NCBI RefSeq assembly: GCF_008087665.1
Contig: NZ_CP042912.1
Coordinates: forward strand, 4,960,001 to 5,024,000
Length of the DNA stretch: 64,000 nt
Source: Mariniblastus fucicola
Lineage (GTDB): Bacteria > Planctomycetota > Planctomycetia > Pirellulales > Pirellulaceae
Direction of reading: 5' to 3'
A program made the translations under genes and the position numbers. Shown one piece after another: positions 42,056-50,858 of the stretch (position 1 is the stretch's first letter; each line of letters begins with the position of its first letter). Below the pieces are notes generated by a model. It was not told the DNA's origin. It searched no databases and saw only the letters and a program-made list of their open reading frames with translations.

Positions 42056-43831
42056 TTAGTTGAAAAGTTCTGCAGAGAAGCCGTTGAGGTCACTGAAGTT
42101 GATGACACCATCAGCAAAGAAATCGAGCCGAGCGTCGTAAGGAGCAACACCGAACAGGGCGTTTGAGAATCCGTCGAGGTCAAGGAAGTTGACCACGCCG
42201 TCGTCATTGGCATCGCCCATCAGGAACGCCTGTGGTTCCGCAGTGAGCTGCACGTTGTCGACAGCTGCCCACCAGTCATTGCCAGCGTTGATGCAACCAA
42301 ATCGGAGCGTAACCGTATTGCTTTTAGCCGCTGGCAGACTGCTCGCCGCATCACCAAAGGCGAAGAATTGTGTTCCGGCAAAAGTGTTGAGGACGTCCTC
42401 ACCGTCTTCGTCGGCGAATCCATTGCTGTTGTTGTCGTTGAACAAAAACTCGAACAACATGGCTTCGTAGTCTGGCTCTTCCGGCAAATCGTCGATCAGA
42501 TCCAGGCGAGAAGAATCGACGTCGAGAATCGTTGACCATGTCTGGCCGTAGTCGAATGAAACTTCAGCCAGAAATTGCTGCGAATCGTAAAGACGCGTGT
42601 CCCAATCGAAGTCGATTTCGAGAGTTGTGTTGTCAAAACCGCTCATGTCGTAAGTACGCTGTACGAACGAGTTGAACTGATCTTCACCTTCAGGCTGTCC
42701 TTCTTCACCTTCCTCAAGTGGAACCATGTTGTCCTGATGAGCATCGCCGTCTGCGATCAACGCTGTGTTGCGACTACCGACCGGGAAGTCAAAGAATCCA
42801 CGCTGCTGGTCACCTTGCTGGTCGAACCATGAGTTGACATCCATCGCTGCCCAACCCTGGAAAGCTTCTTCAATGCTCTCACGATACATTCGCTTGGTCG
42901 GACGATCGGCTGGTCCATCGTTGATGACGGACCAGTTCGGAATCGTTCGCGTCCAGTCGGTACCATCTGAAGGATCAGAAGCTTCCGTTGGTCCGCTGTT
43001 GACTGCATCGAAAGCGAGCATCGAGGCTTCGATTGCCGGATCTTCAAAGTCTTCGAACGCGATGACACCTGCACCATCAGCGATGCCAATGTTGTCAACG
43101 CAGAACCACCAGTCATTGCTGGCCTCAATGCATCCAAATCGCAGAACGACGCTCGTTGCTGCAACATCAGCCGTGAAATCGACACCTGCAACGAACGTGC
43201 CCTGGTCTCCGTTTGCAGTGCTGAAAGTACCGCTGTCAACCGTCGAATCGATCGACAGAATATTGACAAACGTAGAACCGCCGTCGAACGAAATGTCGAC
43301 AACTCCGGTCTGTGTGTCTTCGGTGACGAAGTCATAGTCAAAGCTGACTTCCAGCGTTGACATGTCGCGACCGGTGACATCGTAAGTCCGCGAGATGTAC
43401 GAGTTGTACAGAGGATCGGCGGGACTTCCGAGGCTTGTGTTGCCTCCGTCGTCCGCTTCGTCCGGGTCAGCCACCAACGCGACGTTGCGAGTCGTCGTGT
43501 TTCCGAAGAGACAACGGTCCCTTCCAGCCTGAATATCTGCGTGTCCGATCCATGATGGGACATCCATCAACGACCAGCCATCGAACTCAGGTGGCATTTC
43601 CGTGTTGTCGTACAGGTTTGCCGAGTTATCGAGAACCCAGCCCGCAGGAAAGGCCTTCGTGTAGTCCGTGCCGTCCAGATAAAACGGATTGCCATAGTCC
43701 AGCGTAAACGGGACCATCGTGAGACCTTCAAAATCATCAAATGCAACTTGCGTGCGTTGTGCGTTTGCACAAACCTGCATGCTGCAAAAAAGCGTCGTCG
43801 CCAATATGGCTCGTCCAAGAAAAGTTTTCAT
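42056..43831 (-). CDS. Secreted protein with C-terminal dockerin-like repeats
   Basis: Starting at ATG 43831 gives 591 residues with signal peptide KTFLGRAILATTLFCSMQVCANAQ. The body has two similar halves, each with a jelly-roll-like pattern (FDDFEGLTMVPF.. / FEDFEDPAIEAS..; CLFGNTTTRNVALVADPDEAD / GFFDFPVGSRNTALIADGDAH; RTYDVTGRDMSTLEVSFDYD / RTYDMSGFDNTTLEIDFDWD; VVLRFGCIEASNDWWFCVDNI / VTLRFGCINAGNDWWAAVDNV). An internal duplication is therefore clear. The end holds two dockerin-like calcium loops (GDANDDGVVNFLDLDGF, DFFADGVINFSDLNGF). Dockerins bind cohesins, so it may attach to the neighbouring PEP-CTERM protein or to the envelope. Confidence 0.87.
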   Translation of the reverse strand: MKTFLGRAILATTLFCSMQVCANAQRTQVAFDDFEGLTMVPFTLDYGNPFYLDGTDYTKAFPAGWVLDNSANLYDNTEMPPEFDGWSLMDVPSWIGHADIQAGRDRCLFGNTTTRNVALVADPDEADDGGNTSLGSPADPLYNSYISRTYDVTGRDMSTLEVSFDYDFVTEDTQTGVVDISFDGGSTFVNILSIDSTVDSGTFSTANGDQGTFVAGVDFTADVAATSVVLRFGCIEASNDWWFCVDNIGIADGAGVIAFEDFEDPAIEASMLAFDAVNSGPTEASDPSDGTDWTRTIPNWSVINDGPADRPTKRMYRESIEEAFQGWAAMDVNSWFDQQGDQQRGFFDFPVGSRNTALIADGDAHQDNMVPLEEGEEGQPEGEDQFNSFVQRTYDMSGFDNTTLEIDFDWDTRLYDSQQFLAEVSFDYGQTWSTILDVDSSRLDLIDDLPEEPDYEAMLFEFLFNDNNSNGFADEDGEDVLNTFAGTQFFAFGDAASSLPAAKSNTVTLRFGCINAGNDWWAAVDNVQLTAEPQAFLMGDANDDGVVNFLDLDGFSNALFGVAPYDARLDFFADGVINFSDLNGFSAELFN

Positions 43832-43967
43832 TTCGATCTTATCCAAAGAAGTTGTGTAAAAACTAAGGTGAAAAATGACGTGTATGTTCAGTAGTTCAGG
43901 GCGCCTCCAATCAGTGCTTGCCATGACCAAACTGGTCCGCTCCGATCGCCGGCGCAGGGCAGACCGC

Positions 43968-45071
43968 CTAGTAGTCACCGATGACTTCGCCGTTGGCTCG
44001 TGTTCCAAGTCCGCTGAAGATCGAAGGCTCGATACTGTCTGTGATGAATCCGACCGAACCGTCTGCACGAGCAAACGTTGCTCCACCCGGGTGTCGTGAC
44101 CCGAAACTCACTTCGTAAGCCGCCCACTCCGGACTGGCATCGCTGTACCTTGCGTCTACCGGTTTTGGGTAGTTGATCGCGACCGCCGTTGATCCGCCTT
44201 GTTCAGACCAGTCAGTTCCTTCCCAGTTGTCGAAGTCGTCGCCACCGAGAGCCCAGTGGTCCTTGCGACCCGTGTTAGGGTTCTCCTGAGTCGACGCCGT
44301 TGCCACGAGATCAGGATCCGGCTCGGCTTCTCCGAACAGAACCGTGTTCGAGGTGCCGTCAGTGCAGCTCGAAAAGCCACAGTCTCCGGCCATTCCGCCT
44401 TGCGAAATCCGGGCTTCTTCGGGGCGACGAGTAACGATCAAGCCATCGAGTTCCGAGTGATGTTTAGTCTCCATTCGGGATCCGCTGCTATCCGTCCAGT
44501 ACGCTCGATTGGTGCGTCCCCAGCCAAAGGCCGGCTTCCAGTCGTTGGGCTGAATTCCGGTAACCACGCCCAGGTAGTTCGCTGGCTGACGTGCAGCCAC
44601 AAACCATGGCGGTGAATAGACCGAAGCGTCAAAAACTGCGGCGGTCGCAGATGACGAAGGGCATTTCATGAATTCGAGTTCCAGCTCAGAGGCTGCAATC
44701 TGACGAAGATGAGCGAACTGGGAGTCGAGTGTCGCGCCGGTTGCTGCCGATGAGTCTGCCCAGTTGACGGACCCGAAAGAAAGTTTGTTGTAGAGGTTGG
44801 TTTGTTCCATGAATGGCAAAATGAAAGCTGACCAGTGTCCGCCTTCCTGAGCTTCGCCGAGCATTGGAAATTCACTGTTGTAGGCCGATGCGAAGTTGTG
44901 TGTCGCAAGACCGATCTGTCGAAGCTTGTTGGCACATTGCGTGCGACGGGCAGCTTCCCTGACTTGTTGGACAGCAGGCAACAACATTCCGATGAGAATT
45001 CCGATGATCGCGATAACGACCAGCAACTCAACGAGAGTGAAACCTTCCGTTCTCTTTTGGTTCAATTGCAT
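43968..45071 (-). CDS. DUF1559 pseudopilin-like protein
   Basis: The protein has 367 residues. The N-terminus is a type IV prepilin signal (EGFTLVELLVVIAIIGILIGMLLPAVQQVREAAR), processed after the Gly of EGF. The rest is the DUF1559 domain, ending with the H-x9-D-G motif (His in HPGGATFARADG). Planctomycetes encode many such proteins, assumed to form pilus-like or envelope structures, with undefined function. The ATG at 45071 has AGGA nine bases upstream. It lies 70 bases downstream of a small lipoprotein gene, the usual partner arrangement. Confidence 0.9.
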   Translation of the reverse strand: MQLNQKRTEGFTLVELLVVIAIIGILIGMLLPAVQQVREAARRTQCANKLRQIGLATHNFASAYNSEFPMLGEAQEGGHWSAFILPFMEQTNLYNKLSFGSVNWADSSAATGATLDSQFAHLRQIAASELELEFMKCPSSSATAAVFDASVYSPPWFVAARQPANYLGVVTGIQPNDWKPAFGWGRTNRAYWTDSSGSRMETKHHSELDGLIVTRRPEEARISQGGMAGDCGFSSCTDGTSNTVLFGEAEPDPDLVATASTQENPNTGRKDHWALGGDDFDNWEGTDWSEQGGSTAVAINYPKPVDARYSDASPEWAAYEVSFGSRHPGGATFARADGSVGFITDSIEPSIFSGLGTRANGEVIGDY

Positions 45072-45141
45072 CTATCAATTCCTAAATTTATGATGGAAAT
45101 ATCCGGTGAAAATCAGCACAAAATTTGACCGTCCGGTCGGA

Positions 45142-45600
45142 CTAGGGAGCCGCTGACGGAATGTCGTACTCGAATGTGTTGGTGCCGCTTTGAATGGTGA
45201 ATTCAACGGGACTTGATTCGGGATCGTTGTAGGGTTCGGGAACGATGTCTTCGGTGACCAGAGTCCGGTCGTCGTCGGCTTTCTCGGATGACAGCCCCAC
45301 GGCCTTGCCGTTCTTGCTGACATAGCAGTTAAAACTGACTCGATATTTGCCGGCCGCCAAACCGTCGCCAGCCGACGATCGCAATCCGAGATTCCCATCC
45401 CGATCGGTCTCGCCAACGCCCATCCGAAAGCTGTCCACTTTGCGACCAATCGGTCGGAAATAAACCAGCAAACGCTCATAGGGCTTACCGTCGAGCGTGA
45501 CCTTGCCGTCAATCGGATTAAGCGGTGGATCACCGCAACCTGCAACGAGAGTCAAGAGGAACCCGACCAATAGAAATCGCAACATTTTGTCGTACCGCAT
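45142..45600 (-). CDS. Small lipoprotein with carboxypeptidase-regulatory-like fold
   Basis: The protein starts at ATG 45600 (152 residues), although ATG 45585 is also possible and I see no strong ribosome binding site for either. The first 22 residues are a lipoprotein signal (LRFLLVGFLLTLVAGC) with lipobox LVAGC, so the mature protein is lipid-anchored at the Cys. The remainder resembles the transthyretin/carboxypeptidase-regulatory-like fold (IDGKVTLDGKPYERLLVYFRP). Such small lipoproteins accompany DUF1559 genes in planctomycetes. Function is unknown. A longer frame to 46131 lacks a signal and is rejected. Confidence 0.82.
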   Translation of the reverse strand: MRYDKMLRFLLVGFLLTLVAGCGDPPLNPIDGKVTLDGKPYERLLVYFRPIGRKVDSFRMGVGETDRDGNLGLRSSAGDGLAAGKYRVSFNCYVSKNGKAVGLSSEKADDDRTLVTEDIVPEPYNDPESSPVEFTIQSGTNTFEYDIPSAAP

Positions 45601-46199
45601 CGTTTTAAAGGTGTATGAGTTTTCGATCGTTTCAGTTGTAGAAAACCGTGGCCAACTGGATTGAAATGAGAAACCTGCAACGGTTGTCGAGCGTTCGAAA
45701 TTCACCAAGGCGAATCGATGCACAGCCCGGCTATCCGGGGCTGCGAGAAGAACTTTTGCAACAAACGACAGCGTGTTGGCGAAAGATCGCCGGCTGAATT
45801 TGCATGCATGGTCCCACCCATTTGCCTGAGTGACTTCGAAACAAGTTTCACTCGATGCGGCGGATGCTAGGCGTGGACTTTGAAGAGACTGTGAACCGTT
45901 TATTAAGATCCAGCAAGCGGAGGGAAGTGTCAGTTCAGTTTCGCAAATCGTCAAAGCAACTGACGATTTGCCGCAACGATTCTTCATGAATTTCGCGTGA
46001 AGCCAACACAAACCAAATGAACAAAACTTCACGTAACACAAAGATGCAACGATTCTGCGACAACCAGTAACCCATTGCGTTAAGTTTTGAAGATTCCGGA
46101 ACGAGTCCGCGCCGTCGCGTTGAAGATGCACGAGGCAACTGATTCAATAAGCAGGTGCAATCGGCGCACTCCACTGGACACACCCCGACGCAGACTTCG
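45601..46199. other. Divergent intergenic region, 599 bases
   Basis: This lies between the lipoprotein gene (minus) and the phosphonate-cluster membrane protein (plus). No gene with recognisable motifs and no near-consensus promoter was found on either strand. A short GAAACAAGTTTC palindrome occurs near 45837. The main regulators of both flanking operons should bind here. Confidence 0.5.
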
Positions 46200-47486
46200 A
46201 TGCTCAGACAACTGGATCTTAAACATAATGTGAAGATCGTTTTATGGGCTTCGGCAGCCGCGTTTGTTGCTTACTTTTCAATGTATGGCTTTCGAAAACC
46301 GTTTTTGGTGGCCAAATTTGACGGGCAAAGCTTTCTCGGTTCTGAAGTCGAACTGAAAACAGCGTTGGCGATCAGTCAGATCCTTGGTTATGCGAATTCG
46401 AAATACATTGGCGTCCGACTTTGTAGTGGGATGGATCGAAAATGGATCGCCGCGTGGCTATGCGGGCTGATTTTGTGTGCCCAGCTATCGTTGCTGGCTT
46501 TCGCCGTCGCGCCGCCACAATGGAAAGTCGCTGCGATCTTCTTCAACGGCCTTCCGCTGGGAATGATTTGGGGATTCGTGGTTCGCTACCTGGAGGGACG
46601 ACGCACCAGCGACATCGCACTTTCGTTTCTCTGTTTCTCCTTCCTGATCGCCAGCGGAGTCGTGAAAGACGTTGGATTGTGGCTGATGAATTCGCGGTCT
46701 GTTTCAGAATCATGGATGCCATTTGAAACGGGTTGCATCTTTTTGGTCCCGTTTTTTATAGCCGTTTTCGCGCTCAGCAAACTTCCACCAGCGACGCAAC
46801 TGGATATCGAGCAACGTCAGCCACGCAAGGGAATGACGACGGAACAACGCTGGAGCTTTCTACGCACATTTGCCACGGGGTTGGTGCCGCTGTTCATCGT
46901 GTACTGCTTGTTGACTGCGTTTCGCGACTACCGCGATAACTACGGCATCGAAATGCTGACCGAGTTGGGATATGCGGGAACGGCGGCTGTTTTCTCGAAG
47001 ATCGAATTTCCGATCGCTGTTTCGATTCTTGTGGTGCTGGGCCTGCTGTTTCTGGTCAAAGACAACCGACGCAGCCTCCAGCTGATTTTCACGATGATGG
47101 TTTCTGGCTCGATCATTCTCGGCGCAACGAACCTTCTGTTTGTCAGCGGCTACATTTCTGGATTCCTGTGGATGGTCGGAATCGGGTTGGGGGCGTATCT
47201 AATTTACGTTCCCTACAACGCAGTGCTTTTTGAACGAATGATCGCGGTGACGGGGACGGCATCGACGGCCGTTTTCGCGATCTACATCGCCGATGCGCTG
47301 GGCTACACAGGTAGCGTTGCGATTCAGCTGTACAAAGATCTATTGGCAGGCGAAGCTTCGCGAATTGGTTTCTTTATTGGATTCACCTGGTTGCTCTCGA
47401 TATTGGCTTTCGCCATGCTGGTATTTAGCGGAGTTTATTTTTCGCGTTTGAGTCAACAAAACACAGCTGGAGCAGAAGATGCCTGA
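46200..47486 (+). CDS. DUF5690-type membrane protein, candidate phosphonate transporter
   Basis: I choose ATG 46200 (428 residues); a GTG at 46155 would add 15 polar residues. It has about 12 hydrophobic helices (ASAAAFVAYFSMYGFRKPF, GLPLGMIWGFVVRYLEGRR, GASAVFAI-like TASTAVFAIYIAD) in an MFS-like pattern, consistent with DUF5690. The 3' end overlaps the FAD oxidoreductase gene by eight bases, which couples them. Its position at the head of a phosphonate operon suggests uptake of an organophosphonate such as 2-aminoethylphosphonate. That role is inference; the family has no known transport substrate. Confidence 0.8.
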   Translation: MLRQLDLKHNVKIVLWASAAAFVAYFSMYGFRKPFLVAKFDGQSFLGSEVELKTALAISQILGYANSKYIGVRLCSGMDRKWIAAWLCGLILCAQLSLLAFAVAPPQWKVAAIFFNGLPLGMIWGFVVRYLEGRRTSDIALSFLCFSFLIASGVVKDVGLWLMNSRSVSESWMPFETGCIFLVPFFIAVFALSKLPPATQLDIEQRQPRKGMTTEQRWSFLRTFATGLVPLFIVYCLLTAFRDYRDNYGIEMLTELGYAGTAAVFSKIEFPIAVSILVVLGLLFLVKDNRRSLQLIFTMMVSGSIILGATNLLFVSGYISGFLWMVGIGLGAYLIYVPYNAVLFERMIAVTGTASTAVFAIYIADALGYTGSVAIQLYKDLLAGEASRIGFFIGFTWLLSILAFAMLVFSGVYFSRLSQQNTAGAEDA

Positions 47487-48600
47487 GTTTGACGTCGCCA
47501 TTATAGGAGGCGGGATCGTTGGATTGGCCAACGCATGGATGGCTTCGCGCTGCAATTTGAGCGTCGCGGTATTCGAACGAGACCGAGTCGCGTCGGGTGC
47601 TTCGGTGCGGAATTTTGGCATGGTCTGGCCGGTCGGTCAGCCCGGGGAGTTGTCAGAACTTGCGATGCAGAGCCGGGAGTTTTGGCTGGAATTGCAGCAC
47701 AAAGCCAACCTCTGGGTGAACCCTTGCGGCAGCCTACATTTGGCTCACCATCAAGACGAACAGGCGGTGCTGGAAGAGTTTGTTCAGCAAGAGGGAAAGC
47801 AGCGTGAAATCGAGCTGATTCCTGCTTCGGCAATCGAAAAACATTCGCCAGCGGCCAACCCGGAAGGACTGCTCGTCGGCATGTTCAGCCCGCACGAGCT
47901 TTGCGTGAATCCCGCCGTTGCGATCTCCCAGATTTCGCATTGGCTTGAGGAAACGGCCAGCGTCAGCTTCTTCAGAAACACGGCCGTCACGCGGGTCGAT
48001 GACGGCACAATCAAAACGGGCGCCGGCGAAAAGCATCAGGCTGAGCGAATCGTCGTTTGCAGCGGAAGCGATTTTGAGACGCTTTTTCCAACACATTTCG
48101 CCGCCGCAGGACTGCGAAAATGCAAACTGCAAATGTTGGCCACTCCAAAGCAGCCCAACGAATGGGCTTTGGGGCCGCACCTTGCCGGCGGATTGACGCT
48201 GCGGCACTACAAGTCATTTGAATCGTGCCCGACGCACACGGCGTTGAAAAATCGAATCGCAAACGAGTCGCCTTTGCTGGATGAATTCGGCATTCACGTG
48301 ATGGCTTCGCAGAACAACAACGGCGAAGTGATCCTCGGTGACTCACATGTTTACGACGATGACATTTCGCCGTTTGACTCTGCGGAAATCGACCGACTGA
48401 TACTGGAAGAACTGGACAAACTCATTCGCTTGCCCGACTTCAGTATCGAACGACGTTGGCACGGCATCTACGCGAAACACCCAACCCGCCATGTTTTGGT
48501 CGCTGACCCGGAACCGAACTGCAAGATCGTCACCGCGACTGGCGGAGCAGGGATGACGTTGTCGTTCGGTCTTGCCGAGCAAATTTGGAAACATTGGTAG
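47479..48600 (+). CDS. Phosphonate-associated FAD-dependent oxidoreductase
   Basis: The protein has 373 residues. The N-terminal FAD-binding loop is EFDVAIIGGGIVGLANAWM (GxGxxG) followed by VFERDRVASGASVRNFGMVWP. It belongs to the DAAO/glycine oxidase-like group of phosphonate-linked oxidoreductases (TIGR03364 type). Enzymes of this kind oxidise an aminoalkyl-phosphonate, giving phosphonoacetaldehyde. Here the next gene encodes the enzyme that cleaves phosphonoacetaldehyde, which supports that role. It overlaps the DUF5690 gene and is 53 bases before phnX. The exact amine, primary or N-alkylated, cannot be told. Confidence 0.85.
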   Translation: MPEFDVAIIGGGIVGLANAWMASRCNLSVAVFERDRVASGASVRNFGMVWPVGQPGELSELAMQSREFWLELQHKANLWVNPCGSLHLAHHQDEQAVLEEFVQQEGKQREIELIPASAIEKHSPAANPEGLLVGMFSPHELCVNPAVAISQISHWLEETASVSFFRNTAVTRVDDGTIKTGAGEKHQAERIVVCSGSDFETLFPTHFAAAGLRKCKLQMLATPKQPNEWALGPHLAGGLTLRHYKSFESCPTHTALKNRIANESPLLDEFGIHVMASQNNNGEVILGDSHVYDDDISPFDSAEIDRLILEELDKLIRLPDFSIERRWHGIYAKHPTRHVLVADPEPNCKIVTATGGAGMTLSFGLAEQIWKHW

Positions 48601-48653
48601 CCAGGCTGGGTTGAACGATATTTGATCGCACGCAATTTGAACAAGGAGACTTT

Positions 48654-49469
48654 TTGATTTCGAAGCAACACAAGATCCGCGGCGTTGTGCTGGATTGGGC
48701 CGGAACGATGGTTGATCATGGAAGCCTTGCACCTGCGATGACGTTTCAGAAAACGTTTCAGGAGTTGGGCGTTGAGGTTTCGCTCGACGAAGCACGTGAG
48801 CCAATGGGAATGGCCAAGCGAGCTCATATCGAAGCCGTCCTGAAGATGCCTGAGGTGCAGAAACGTTGGCAACAGCATTCTGGGTCTCCATCCACGGATG
48901 CCGACGTCGATGCGATCTACGAGAAATTCCTTCCGTTGCAAGCAGAAGTTATCGCACACTACAGCACTATGATTCCGGGAGCCGTCGAAGCGTACCAGTG
49001 GTGCACCGAGAATGACGTTCGTGTTGCCTCGACCACTGGTTACACGCGGGCGCTGATGGAGTCAGTTACGCCGATCGCACATGAAGCCGGCTATCGGCCG
49101 GAAGTCGTGCTGTGCGCAGAAGACGCTCCGCAAGGCAGACCAGCCCCTTGGCTGATCTACGAATGTGCGAAACAGATTGGTGTCTATCCGATGTGCTGCA
49201 TGCTCAAGGTCGACGACACGATCGTTGGCATTGAGGCCGGCAGAAACGCTGGTGTCTGGACGGTAGGTATCTCGAAATCCGGGAATCTGGTTGGGCTTTC
49301 TGAGCAACAGTGTTCCGAATTCGATCCTGCAGAATTGAGTTCGCGTGTCGAGCTTGCAGAGCAAAAGCTGCTGGCCGCGGGAGCACACTTTGTCATCCAG
49401 TCGGTTGCCGAGCTTCCTGAATTGATTGCGAAGATCAACGGCTTGCTTGCAGATCGACAAACCCCTTGA
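48654..49469 (+). CDS. phnX: Phosphonoacetaldehyde hydrolase (phosphonatase)
   Basis: The protein has 271 residues in the HAD superfamily. The nucleophile Asp is in VVLDWAGTMVDHGS. The Schiff-base Lys lies in the cap motif MGMAKRAHIEAV. It cleaves phosphonoacetaldehyde into acetaldehyde and phosphate. The start is TTG 48654, supported by AAGGAG five bases before it; no ATG is well placed. The FAD oxidoreductase upstream should supply its substrate. The regulator gene begins 13 bases downstream. Confidence 0.95.
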   Translation: MISKQHKIRGVVLDWAGTMVDHGSLAPAMTFQKTFQELGVEVSLDEAREPMGMAKRAHIEAVLKMPEVQKRWQQHSGSPSTDADVDAIYEKFLPLQAEVIAHYSTMIPGAVEAYQWCTENDVRVASTTGYTRALMESVTPIAHEAGYRPEVVLCAEDAPQGRPAPWLIYECAKQIGVYPMCCMLKVDDTIVGIEAGRNAGVWTVGISKSGNLVGLSEQQCSEFDPAELSSRVELAEQKLLAAGAHFVIQSVAELPELIAKINGLLADRQTP

Positions 49470-49482
49470 GCGAAGATCCAAG

Positions 49483-50688
49483 ATGCACCACAGATTTGAG
49501 ACTCCTCTTTCGAAGAACAAACGGTTGGAAATCGCGCTGCTGATCAAGACCGACAGTGAGTGGCATCGCGGAGTGATTCAAGGAATCGCAGGCAGCGCCG
49601 ATGACGCCGAGGGATGGACCTTTACTGTCCCGAAATCGGACGCTCAGGGCGAAGTCCGATTACCGGAAGACTGGAATGGCGACGGCATTATTTGTCGGGC
49701 AACCAGCGAATCCCTGATCGATGAGGTGCTGGAGAAAAACGTTCCTTGCGTGAACATTTCCTGGTTGATGAACGCTCCGAACATGCCGCAAGTGACCTCT
49801 GATGAGGCAGTTTGTGCGAACATGACCGGAAGCTATTTCCTGGAGAAACAGCACGAAAATTTCGGATACATCGGTCCGCCGCCGTGGTGCAACTACAGCA
49901 ATACGATCGAAACCCAGTTGCGAAATTTCGTTGAAGCTCACGATGCAACGCTCGAATGCTTTCCAATGTCCATGTCGGCGACTGAAACGATGGGCGTGGA
50001 CAAAGAGGATCTGGTTGTATGGCTGCGGCAGTTGCAAACTCCGATCGCTATCACGGTGTGGTCCAGCTTCGTTGGCTACCTTCTGATCCTTGCATGCCAG
50101 GAGCTTGAGCTCAGCATTCCAGGTGACGTTGCGATCGTGTGTATTGAACATGATCCGATGTGGTCAGTGCTGGCGCCAGTTCCGCTGTCCAATCTTGATC
50201 AGGATCCGACGCGCGTAGGGCGTACTGCAGGAGAGTTGTTGCGATCCATGATCGCCGGTAAACCTGCGCCAACCGAACCGATCCTGATCCGCCCAATCTC
50301 GATCGTGGAACGACTCTCGTCCCGTGCATCGGCGGTGAAAGATCCGGTCTTGGGGATGGCGATCGACTTTATCCATCAAAACACTGCTTCGGGAACGACC
50401 GTGATGGACGTCGTAAAAATGCTGGGGATCTCGCGACGGACTCTGGAAGAAAAATTCAAAACTCATCTGGATTGCTCGCCCGCGGTGTTTATCCGACGCC
50501 ATCAGGTTCGCGCCGTTTGCCGTTTGCTACGCACGACGAATCTTAACATTGCGGCGATCGCGCGGCGTACCGGGTTCGCCTACCCGGAAGTGCTGATGCG
50601 GTCCTTTAAACGGGAGTACAAAATGACGCCGATGCAGTTCCGAAACTCGGGACGAACGAATGAAACGGGAAGCCATATTGAGTCATGA
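49483..50688 (+). CDS. XylR-type transcriptional regulator (LacI-like sensor, AraC HTH)
   Basis: Starting at ATG 49483 gives 401 residues; a frame to 49426 overlaps phnX. Residues about 15-285 are a periplasmic-binding-protein-like sensor (RLEIALLIKTDSEWHRGVIQGIAG, VPCVNISWL, LELSIPGDVAIVCIEHDP, LDQDPTRVGRTAGELL). Residues 310-395 are an AraC/XylS double HTH (VMDVVKMLGISRRTLEEKFKTHL, NIAAIARRTGFAYPEVLMRSFKREY). It presumably activates the phosphonate operon in response to a phosphonate or its product. The embedded gene position is typical. The ligand is unknown. Confidence 0.88.
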   Translation: MHHRFETPLSKNKRLEIALLIKTDSEWHRGVIQGIAGSADDAEGWTFTVPKSDAQGEVRLPEDWNGDGIICRATSESLIDEVLEKNVPCVNISWLMNAPNMPQVTSDEAVCANMTGSYFLEKQHENFGYIGPPPWCNYSNTIETQLRNFVEAHDATLECFPMSMSATETMGVDKEDLVVWLRQLQTPIAITVWSSFVGYLLILACQELELSIPGDVAIVCIEHDPMWSVLAPVPLSNLDQDPTRVGRTAGELLRSMIAGKPAPTEPILIRPISIVERLSSRASAVKDPVLGMAIDFIHQNTASGTTVMDVVKMLGISRRTLEEKFKTHLDCSPAVFIRRHQVRAVCRLLRTTNLNIAAIARRTGFAYPEVLMRSFKREYKMTPMQFRNSGRTNETGSHIES

Positions 50689-50858
50689 TTCGATTTCGCC
50701 GACGCGTGTTTTGAGATTGGCAAACCGGAGGATTTAATCAGATTCGAAGGATTGCGTGAATCGTCAATGACACTGCTTTTCACGCACCGTATCCTGCTCG
50801 CAAAGCCGCTGAAATTCGGTGCGGTCAATTTGCATTTATCATTTTCAGAGAAGGTCAA

